Source: Tubiluchus corallicola (Eukaryota; Priapulida; Priapulimorpha; Priapulimorphida; Tubiluchidae). From it: a stretch of DNA of 20,834 nucleotides. Position numbers and translations under genes: made by a program. Positions 9,913-19,600 of the stretch are shown here, piece after piece. The notes beneath the pieces are model-generated. The model did not search any database. It was not told the origin of the DNA and saw only the letters and a list, made by a program, of their open reading frames with translations. The stretch is taken from assembly GCA_030141605.1 (NCBI GenBank), contig JAQGDQ010000078.1, positions 622,001-642,834 on the forward strand, read 5' to 3'. Within the stretch, counting starts at the first letter, position 1. Each line of letters opens with the position of its first letter.

Positions 9913-10616
9913 CTAAATATCCAGCACGACACCTCTTCTTTTTCTTATTTCCATTGCTATTTCAACATATTCCAACAACTGCTTTGCTATTTGTGGATCT
10001 TCTGACTCAATCAGATTTTGGAAATCCACTTCTGTAGTTGGTAGCACATTTCTTATCACCGTACATTTGAATAGATGCTCTGTCGTATCTTCTTCTTTAC
10101 CACATAGTGGGCACCATAGATCTCCTTTAAACTTACTTCTATAATTACATTTTAGTGGTAGCATATTAAGCTTTATCTCTAAAACCCTTTTTGTCGTTCT
10201 GGTGTTAACCCAGTTATATACTGCTTGCGTTTATCATGCTCATAAGTTAAGAACCTTAACTTAGTTTTTGAATATATATGGTGATGTGCACTAACTTTAA
10301 TAAATTTTCTTATCTTTTCTTTTACATGCTTCTTCCAGACTGACTTTTTAAGAGTCTTTATATGCCCTAATTGTATACCTATATCATATTTCTCACTAAG
10401 ACCTCTGACTTCTTCTGTCCAACTTCCTTCTATTTCTTTGCTCCACATACTTTCCATCATCTTTCGTGCATCTCTTGACTCACTCGAATTTACTAGATTA
10501 TCTAAAAGCATCAGTCTCTTGTAGTCTATTCTTTGCTCAATCGGCCACACACCTACTTCTATTAGCATACCCCAATAGCTAGTTGACACCTTCTGTGATA
10601 ATAGTTTTTGTAACAT
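9913..10616 (-). pseudogene. LINE ORF2 C-terminal region with CCHC knuckle
   Basis: Two adjoining frames, 10616-10179 (145 codons) and 10164-9913 (83 codons), are separated by a stop. The first continues the thumb-like region (RLMLLDNLVNSSESRDARK). The second holds CPLCGKEEDTTEHLFKC, then a short tail ending RRGVVLDI. Together with the pieces upstream they are the end of one element. Confidence 0.82.
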
Positions 10617-11482
10617 ATCCTTCTAAATTTTTTCCATCATGCATATTTCTACTTTTGTTACTCCACTCCATGTTTCTGTATTATAAATCACTCCGGGTGT
10701 CATTGTTGACTTTAAGAGACTCAGCCTTTTCTGCATTGCAAATCTACCAACTTTGTTTATATCACTCCAATTTGAGACATCCCTCACCATACATCCCACT
10801 TTTTCTTCTCTTTTATGAATATTTACATTTTTTCCCATTCTCTTGTATATAATCCCCTAGATATTTATACCATGTGGTTTCATCAATCTGTTCTTTTTTA
10901 ACTTTTACTCCGGTATTATATTGAGTAGTTTGGCTTCTTTTTTTGTTTCCTGTTCTTAGTATATGTGATTTTTTGTGCTAAGAGTCATTTTTGTTCTTTC
11001 AAAAAACCCACAATTATGCACCACATTATGTATTTGCTCATCATTTCCCATACCTGCAATGTCATCTACATATACTCTTGCATTTATTCTTAAGTTAGGT
11101 CCTACTGCAACATTTAGACTCTGTTAGTTATTACACTGCACATTCTAGGATCCCACACTGTTCCTTGACACACTATTTCACCAAGTTCTAACCAGTCCGT
11201 TTCTCCCACAGGTGTTTCTATTACTGCCCAACCCTTCTTATTCATTTCATAAATTTGACGAATTGCTTCTGGTGTCATACCTTTCATTTACATTTCAATC
11301 AAGCAATCTCTTAGCCACAGTTTATCGAAACATTTCTCTGCACCAAGGAAAACTATTTTAGCTCTCTGCCTACCCATTTGTAATATTCCATTATTCAGTA
11401 AATTGTAAAAATATGATCAGAAGTTCCTCTTTTTCGCCTCCCACTGCACTGACTTTCTGTAGTCACATTTTATAAAAGTTCT

Positions 11483-12178
11483 TCATTTCTTTTCAATAAT
11501 ATCCTTTCGAATCATTTCATCAGCGTATTTGTTAAAAAATCCTCTTCTGTTGGTGATATCATGTCTGTTAACTCCCCTTTTTTTTAATGATTTTATTTTC
11601 ATTTGCTTCCACTGATCAAGAATTTCAAATTCTCTAACTTGGTTCAACATTCTTACTATGCTTTCTTTTAAAACTTTGCCTGCATATATTATCATTTCAT
11701 TGGTCCAACCCTGAAGGTCACCCGCCTTACGTTTTTTTAAATCTCTTATTACTTCATCCACCTCTTCTACATTTATTTCCCTTATTTTTCTCCTTTTACC
11801 TATCTCTATAATTTGGTTGAAAATTTTATTGACTTTTTCTTCTACTTCAAGTTCTGCTTCCTCTATTGCGAGTAGTTCTTCATAATATTTCATATACTTC
11901 TCTTTAATTTTTTCACTGTCACTGATCACCCTGCCATCATTTTCTTTAATCACACAGCTTTCCTCTTTTTTACTACCCATCATTCTTCTTTTCAAATCCC
12001 AGAAAAGCTTAGATGTTCCTTGCACACACAAGCATTCTACTGCTTTTTTTAGTCTCCTAGCTTGATCATTTTTCTCTTTGTCTATAATATGTTCAGTCAC
12101 TAACTTTATTCTTTCTGCCAATTTGCATTTCTGAGATTCACTGATGTCTTGACAATTTTGTGTTTGTTTTAATTTCAA
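11483..12178 (-). pseudogene. Longest surviving frame of the LINE ORF2, N-terminal to the polymerase core
   Basis: An open frame of 231 codons, rich in Lys and Glu. It contains QGTSKLFWDLKRRMMG, then a segment of the type INVEEVDEVIRDLKKRKAGD, which precedes the first polymerase motifs in LINEs, then a decayed QRGIF-like stretch (NRRGFFNKYADEMI). The frame ends shortly before motif A. It is not a host gene. Confidence 0.8.
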
Positions 12179-12320
12179 GTCTTTTCTAACTCTTGTTAAA
12201 ATTCATATTGTAATTATTTCAAAACACTGAATTGCATTGATCAATATCACAATACTTGCTACCATTTGGAAGGTACATGCTGTTAAAGAAATTTAATTTA
12301 AAGGCATTACAATTATATTA

Positions 12321-12465
12321 TATCATATCATATCATATCATATCATATCATATCATATCATATCATATCATATCATATCATATCATATCATATCATATCA
12401 TATCATATCATATCATATCATATCATATCATATCATATCATATCATATCATATCATATCATATCA
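12321..12465. repeat. (TATCA)29 pentanucleotide microsatellite
   Basis: Twenty-nine uninterrupted TATCA units, then decaying TATTA/TATAA units to about 12480. It lies about 140 bp beyond the upstream end of the minus-strand LINE relic. The long open frame through it (SYHII repeated) is an artefact of a stop-free repeat. Confidence 0.99.
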
Positions 12466-12933
12466 TATTATATAATATTATGCTGGTGCCTGGTGGCCAA
12501 AAAATCTTCATCAGTGCGAATCTTATTGAAAGGAAATACGTGTGCTAAGCAGTTATGGCAGCACCAGGAATCACTATCAATAGACAATTATTTTGGTAAA
12601 AGCAGAGATTGTTAGGCCAGAACATTTAAGATGAATACATGACTCATAACAGTGACAATAATTATATTATACTGATTAGACTTGACACATATAAAGCAAG
12701 TTATATGCAGAACAAGGAGAACGAAGACGGTCATAATTGTGAGGAGAGTAAAGGAAGCAAATAATAGCAACAATAACAAACAACAACGATAACAAATCAC
12801 ATGATAATGTACTAAGGAAAAGGATTAACACAGACTAGATCACGGACAGAGGGAGAGTACAAGGCTATAATTGTTATGTTTGTGAGGTAATATTTCTATA
12901 TTAACTATTTTGTTGTTTGCTGAAATATTTATT

Positions 12934-13042
12934 TTTTATGTTTGATGTATTTGGATGATTAGTTATTTTGGCCAGAAATAATCACAAATTTTATGTTTAA
13001 TGTATTTGGACGATTAGTACTTTGACCAGAAATAATCACAAA
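12934..13042. repeat. Tandem duplication of a 55-bp unit
   Basis: Units 12934-12988 and 12989-13042 both begin TTTTATGTTT, share GATTAGT in the middle and end CCAGAAATAATCACAAA. They differ at about six positions and one single-base indel. No coding sense. Confidence 0.93.
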
Positions 13043-13412
13043 TTTGCATTTGCATGACAATTTTTTCGCTTTCTCTTGTTTAGCTTTCATGTGTTCACCT
13101 TTTTTGCTGAACTGCTAAATTGTTGCTACTTTTTAAGATGTGCAATAGTCGATTTGTTGTAACATGTTTATAACAAATCATAACTATTGCTTGGAATCAT
13201 TGTGAAAATGGTAATTAAGTTATTAAATTATTTTTGGACAATTTGCTACTCTGTAAGTATACCAATCATTTTGTGTTCTCCCTGTCCTACTTCAGCTGCA
13301 GCATAATTTTTTATTCTTCTCGCTGTTCACATACATCTTATCTGAATTCATAAATGCTCATATACTCTGTGTATTATACCACTCATGTAATGTTTTATTT
13401 GTTGAGTTTGTT

Positions 13413-13503
13413 ATATCATCAGTGTGGCCATTCCAGTGAAGCTCATGACATAGTATTAGACATGCAGACAGGGATGGTTATCTGCCGGATGAAGTTGGTA
13501 TAA
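13413..13503 (+). other. Short coding-like segment, possible zinc-finger relic
   Basis: One frame reads YHQCGHSSEAHDIVLDM, then QTGMVICRMKLV, then TAA. The pattern HxxxxDxxxGxxxC resembles the end of the zf-UBP domain of USP22-like deubiquitinases (HNLAIDLMYGGIYC), but the last Cys of that fold is missing. Other genuine exons could not be found nearby. It may be chance or a gene relic. Confidence 0.15.
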
Positions 13504-16500
13504 TTACATTAAATATCATTGTGCGTAGTTGTATACAGTGATGGAGACTTGTATCTTGAAAATTTTTTTATAAACACCGAAGTGCTCTTAAGATGTAGAT
13601 TCTACTTGAGGCCTAGCCGCAGAGCTGAACTCAGACAGGGGAATCCGTAACAACTGTCATGATTATGAGTAAGCCAACACATTCGTAGAAACCCCAAATT
13701 CTGAAACGTTTTCAGAATTTTTTAAGCAAAATGCTTTCTTCTCTGGCTAGTTTGTGTATACCTCAATGAGATCTTCACAGTCAAAATTAATTCAAATATG
13801 GTTAAAACCTATATTGTACATCAATGTCATGTTACTTAATTTTACGCTATTTTTCTGGTTATAATCATATTTAAAAGATGCCATTGGGATTTATGTAACT
13901 TGGGCAGTCAATGTAGTTATCGCTCTTTTATTTTAAAGCAAGGCTAACCGGCTAAGCTTCTTTATTATCCTTACGTCTCCGTATTTTGTGGTGCTTTGAA
14001 ACTTCGTCTCTACATTCTCTTTAAATTGAAAAGTCATTTTTTGGCTACTTGAAGTGTTAATTTCGTGTAAATATGGCTGATGTCCTGCAAATTTGTGTTC
14101 ATGAAAAAGTGCAATCAGTTTATCTGCTTAGTAGACATTAGCTGTCACATTCATGTTGTTTAGTTTAGTTTAGACAGTTGTTGTCCAGCATGAGCTGTTG
14201 TCCCGAATCCCACTGAGCGTGCTTACATCACAGCAGAGGCAGAGTGATAGACCAATATGTTAGACGTCAATTACCGAGTCACAACAATACTGTGAGAGAT
14301 CCATAGTACGGGACGAGTCGCCATGAAATGCTAAACATCGCAAACTATATTTGGCAGGCTGCAATCTACGGTATTACAAGAAATGTCAAACTATGTGATA
14401 AGTTAAACTCCACACACTTTATATATCTCTCCAACTATGAAACACGACGAGTTGCTCACACGTCCATTGTGTGATGTATACATGTATACCTCCAATCTCA
14501 GGATGCTAACAAACTTCATAATATAATGACATGGCTAAGGTGGAGGTTGAGCATCCCGGGTGATACTTTTTAGAGAGTGGCACTTTTTAGAGATCAAATA
14601 ATGCACTAAAGAGTTGATTTTTAGTTGATACACAGAACAGTAGAAAGGCCATACCTGACACTTTAATTTTCCATGAAAACACAGTTTACGTACAGTGCTT
14701 TACTGCTGCTTGGAATAAAGGAAAATGGTAATTAGTAATTTAATGTCGTCGTAGTATTTGCAACATGATTACATGATTTGTCTTTGCTTTCAAAGTTTTT
14801 GCACAGTACAAACTTTCACTTTTCAGTTAGCTGCAAAATTATAATCATGCTCTTTTGTGCATTAACAGTTGAAGAACCCTTTAAGCATCTTGAAACAGGT
14901 AGAGTAAATTTATTTCTTTATAAATTTTCACTAATTTATCAGCCTATCTCTGCAACTTATCGCAACTGAGAGGAACCACTACTAAATTTTATTAATCTAA
15001 AATCTTCCCACACGGATTTTCAACTCTGCCCTGACCGGGAAGAGGATTTCAAACTCAAATGTCACCTTGGGCACCTGGAAGATTGGACACAGTCTGCAAT
15101 CTTGAAAAATATGATGCAAAACTCAAAAAGATTTGTGTCAAATTCAATATTTCTAACTCATTTTGTAGATGTCTGCCCATTCACTTAATGTGTGTTGAAT
15201 ACCGATCAATGGTATGTCTTGGATCATCTAACTTAGCTCACCTAGCTTGCTCCAATGCGATCTACTGGGCTGAAGTTCAATGAATGTCCAGGTCAGTTCA
15301 GTCATGCCTCTAAAGATTAGGGGTGAGCATCGAAAGTTCGAGTTAAGTGTCGCGACAGTCGTAGATAAATGTCAACCAACCAAAGTATCTGAATAAATGA
15401 ACGCTTAGGTAAGATTTCTTGTATTGGGTTATGTGGCATAATGCCAGAAAACTAGCGAGCTTACAGTAGAAAATTGATTTTGTTTTTCGTTGTTTAATCA
15501 ATTCAGAATTTTCGAATTAAAGTACGTGCAGAGTTTTTTATATGGTGAAATTTTCTTTCTATTATGGCCAGGATCCATCAAGCTGATGAAATTTTGTATT
15601 TTTAAGTGTATTTTTGGGGCTGTCGTAAGTCTAGTGTATTACTAGAGCGACTCATTAAGCGCACTTACTATTGTATAGTTTTTAAACAGATTCGTAAGTG
15701 CAACCTTACAATATACACTTAAGTGTTCTACATGAATAGCGTTATTTTCGTGTAATTAAGATTACACATGTGGGCGTAGGCGTGACCACAAAACTTCATG
15801 GAGTTTGTTCATTTATTTCAATATTTGCTCAGTTTGTTCATAAATTCAGTATATCCACGCTTAACAATGCTAATGCATTTTAGCAAAAGGCTACGTTAAT
15901 CGAAACGGATAAAATGTTCCAGAAGGAAAAATCGGTAGTGCTTGGCTATGTAAAAGTGTTCACTTGCTTACAGCCGAAGAATCACTGAAATCAATTACTT
16001 TGCAGGACAAAAATCAATAAAGTGGCATTACTAAGTGTAAAATTAAGTTTATTAAAACACAGTAAAATGTTGCTAGAAAATTAATCATTATCATGACCAT
16101 TCTTTTTTGAAATTACTGCTTTTTCCAAAAAAACTGACGACTACTGCAACCAGCATGCTTCAGACAATGATGAAATCAAGGTTTATTTAGTTCCCAGCGG
16201 TTAGCAGTAAATATTTTAAATGTTTTCAGTCCACATTTATTTCCATGTGTCATTTTGTCTCGCATTAAAGGTATAGTATAATTGCGGATTATCATATAGT
16301 CCCTTTTTTATGGTATGAAGTCTTAAATTATTGTATTGTCAAATCAGCAACCCTGCCTGGCTCATAAATTAAACACTTTATGCTGTTGATTACAGTTCTA
16401 TATTACCTATTTGTTTAAAATTAAAAGCTAATAATTTTCAAAAAAATATAAAATATTACACTTTTTGCAGACCAGTGGGTGGGTGATAGCATGGATATTT

Positions 16501-16576
16501 TCACATTTCGTGCTGTGTTTTTTCAATACTGTACTCGTATTAATTTTTTGATTTTGTTTTAGTACACTATAGCAAA

Positions 16577-16670
16577 ATGCCTGCATTAATTGAAAGGCCG
16601 AAAATGACAAGAGCTATGTATGATGCTTTAAAGACTCATATCATACATCAGCGGCAAAAAAAGAAACAAG
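16577..16670 (+). CDS. GPS2: GPS2 coding exon 1 (residues 1-31 and part of 32)
   Basis: Encodes MPALIERPKMTRAMYDALK and a basic end (HQRQKKKQ). The ATG has A at -3. A tttttgattttgttttag tract ending at 16562 suggests that this exon is itself preceded by a 5' untranslated intron. It ends CAAG before gtaagc, phase 1. Confidence 0.93.
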
Positions 16671-19600
16671 GTAAGCCGTGATAGCTGACCACAAAGGCAG
16701 AAACTTTGGGTTCGAATCCCAGCTGAGGTCAAAATTTCTCAAACTTTCTAATTTAGTATTGCTTTTGTGCATTCATAGAATATAGAATGTTATTTGTTTT
16801 TACTAAGTATAATCCTATACTATTCATTGGCATACAATATAGAACAAATTTCTGAAAAATTGTGTGAAGATGCAAGCAAGACACCTACCTATGAGGTGAA
16901 AATAGTTCAAAATTCAGTGTAGTAAATTATTATGATGTGATATGTGTGCAAATTTCTCATTAGTTTAACAATACTTTTTGTTTTTTGAAGATTGCTTTCA
17001 ATTTCATTTGTTGGTCCGGAGTTTTATCCTGGTTTTTGCATTTTTAGAGCAAGAAGCCGATGCGGCAAATCAGAGGCTGCGTAAAGAAAAGGAACTACAA
17101 GTGAAGCAAGAGAAAATGACTATTGAACAAACAAAAGAACAGGTGAACATTATTATTAGTGTAGGTAGAGATTACAAAATTAATTGCAAGTTTGATAGTT
17201 AATTTAGATTTTAGTTAACTAAATAAACATTATATTTCAGTAACTTTGCTTTATTTTGTCTTTAATTTGAACATTTGCCTTTCTTCCATAAATTTCATTA
17301 AATGTTTTTCCTAAGTTTAGAATGGAATGTCCACAGCTAAGTTGGATTTTGTAACTGAATTTTAATTTTACGCTATGTAAATTTTATCTCTTTTATTAAC
17401 TTTTTTAAAATTAATTTTTGTAAAATTTTTTTATCTTTAGTCATTTTGTTTAACACTATTGCCTACAACAGTCTTTGACTGGTTATACATATAATATTTT
17501 CATGTATTTTATCATACCTATAAATGTATATAACTTATGCAGTAAAGATTTTATATGTACATGCGTGCACGTATACATATACATATACAGTAGGCGCCAC
17601 TTAATAGACTCACTTTGGGACCGACGTGCTTTGACCCAGTTAACCGATGGGTGTAGTGTTACAGGTATAGAAGTGCGAGTTATCAGCTTACTATGCACTG
17701 CAATGGTTTTTAATGAATTTTAGAAACAAACTAATCCCTAAATTCCTTTGTGGTTAAAAATTATAAAAAATATCTTCTAAGTCTGTTTATTTGCAAAAAT
17801 TACAAAAATTCCTTCAAGGTCGACTGCTTCATTTTCTCATGAAGAAGTTGGCCCATAATGTTCTCGTAATTATAAAAATGTTGAAAATCTGTTGTTGTGC
17901 GTGACTAAAACAGTTCTGAATCGTCTGCTCACTTACATTGCTCTTATTTGATGTACGATGTTTAATCTTGTAAGTCACAAGGAATACCAGCTGACTACTG
18001 TACCTGCATCTTTGACTGTTAACTGATTAAGTGTGAAAGCGTAATTTGCAATGTGAGCGTCAAAAGGAAATCGATTGGCAAGTGATTATATGTTTAGCTT
18101 CCAGAAATTATTTGGGTAATAGCGGGGGAGCGGGTAACAGATTCAAAGCAAAACCGCTAGTGTATTAGCACATGATAAATGTACCTGTTTACAAACAAAA
18201 CGGTACTTAACATAATTGTTTCTGCATACATAGTGCACAAAAGGGAAGGAAAGATGACATAAAAGTAGGAAAAGTTCTTTGGGCACATACAAATATCTTA
18301 TTTTAAGTACGTGAAGGAAAAATATTGAGTCAATTATGCGGAGTTATTTGAGTCAATTACCGATAGTTTTTATGTATATTTGAATAGAAGCGGCCCGTTC
18401 CAGGCATTTTTGAGTCAATTAAGCGATTGAGTCTATTAACCGTGAGTCTATTAAGTGGCGCCTACTGTATATACATATATATCATTTAATTGTTAAAAAA
18501 ATTATTCAAAGTGTGATGTGCATTAAATTGTCAGCTTCTAAGTTTCAGAGCTTTTTATTTATGTAGGAAAGACTTGACAATAATTGTTTCAGCATGAGCG
18601 CTATCTGTTTAAAAAACATTCAGTGTCACCTAGTTTTTTATAAGATGTAGTAAATGGTAATTTAATGCTTACCTATTTAAAAAAGTATTTGTTGCTTTTT
18701 TGTTTTTGAACATGTGTAATTGTCTCTGTTTAATCTTGTACAGCTGGCCGAACTTGATAAGAAACTAGAGACATTAAAACACGAAAAACATGAACTGTTT
18801 CTGCAGTTGAAAAAAGTTTTGCATGAAGAAGGCAATCGTCGTAAAGCTATGGCTCCTGAAAAAAGGTATGTTTTAAAATGTAAAAAAGTATTGTACCATT
18901 TAAGTTGGTTGTACAGTTAGAGCACCATATCTCTAACTGTAATTCTAAGTTGGATTAAGAATACAAGTTTAGAATCTTTCAATTTTTGTCCATTTATGAA
19001 TTGAAAGATTTAACTAAGCTGAACTTGAGTTTTTTTTGGTTTCCTATATTAATTCTGTCAGATTAATTCTACCTGTATTTGCAGTGAAATTATCCCAAAC
19101 CCATACCACATGTCTGGACAAGTACCAGGACCACAGCATATTTTCTTGCAAGGTAACTTCTTAACCTCTACATGAAATTTTACTAAAACTGATGCTGATA
19201 ATGGCGGTGACTGATAGTAGCAGCGAGTGGCACAGTAGCGAGTGCGGAAATGATTATAGTGATTCTGATCTTCAGGGTGATGTTGACATAATGTTTTGGT
19301 GTTTTTGACAGGTATATTTTTTATACAATAGTAAGAGTGATTGTGGATTGAAGTGCACTAGTTTATATGTATTAGTGTTGTGTGTAAGTGTTTACTAATG
19401 TAATATGTTGTGAAAAAAAGGCAGATGTTCTCATCTCATTGTGCTTTTCCTTTAGTATATTGGTAAAGTAACCATACATCCGTTGCATCGGCAGTTACAT
19501 CTAATTGGAATGACATTCATTATCAATTTTAACACCGTGGAAGTGCTGGAAGAACTTGATAATATTATTTAGTGATGGGACATTTTGTTCTTGTAATTCG

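Larger units (their letters stand above)
9910..12178 (-). mobile_element. 5'-truncated, frameshifted LINE retrotransposon with reverse transcriptase motifs
   Basis: Read on the minus strand, consecutive broken frames give a non-LTR ORF2 in order. 12178-11483 holds the pre-polymerase region with DLKKRKAGDLQGWTNEMI. About 11377-11114 holds motif A (EKCFDKLWL, with FLG where FLD is expected) and motif B (CQGTVWDPRMCS). About 11103-10990 holds the catalytic box YVDD at 11061-11072. 10838-10623 holds PGVIYNTETWSGVTK, 10616-10179 holds VSTSYWGMLIEVGVWPIEQR, and 10164-9913 holds the zinc knuckle CPLC...TTEHLFKC. Several stops and frameshifts separate the pieces, and the N-terminal endonuclease is not seen, so it is dead and 5' truncated. 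The clade is not assigned. The 3' end is taken as the final TAG; a 3' untranslated region may follow. Confidence 0.88.
12466..16562. other. Intergenic stretch upstream of GPS2 without a recognisable gene
   Basis: Apart from the tandem duplication and the short coding-like segment listed separately, I see only AT-rich sequence with small inverted repeats. The GPS2 promoter and any non-coding first exon probably lie here, but no TATA, initiator or CpG-rich core could be picked out with confidence. Confidence 0.6.

Noticed and set aside
10583-10852. Plus-strand open frame of 89 codons
   Set aside because: Antisense shadow of the minus-strand LINE relic.
12256-12615. Open frame of 119 codons with repeated SYHII
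   Set aside because: It is the translation of the (TATCA)n microsatellite, which happens to lack stops.
13690-13720. Short palindrome AATTCTGAAA / TTTCAGAATT
   Set aside because: Ten-base AT-rich stem with no flanking structure; not distinguishable from chance.
14190-14345. Imperfect inverted repeat around GTCCCG / CGGGAC
   Set aside because: Only six bases match strictly and the extended arms do not align well enough to call a transposon.
14869-14898. Possible 30-nt microexon (acceptor ttaacag, donor gtagag)
   Set aside because: Good-looking edges, but no partner exon and no family match; such pairs occur by chance in AT-rich DNA.
15059-15283. 74-codon open frame upstream of GPS2
   Set aside because: Cys-rich but without a recognisable motif or splice context.
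15648-15676. Possible degenerate terminus of the pogo/Tigger-like element (GACTCATTAAGCGC...ACT..TGTA)
   Set aside because: The match is too short and gapped, and no second end was found.
16978-17047. N-terminal extension MFFEDCFQFHLLVRS before GPS2 exon 2
   Set aside because: It is intron read-through; the tttttag acceptor and joining with exon 1 give the conserved family N-terminus instead.
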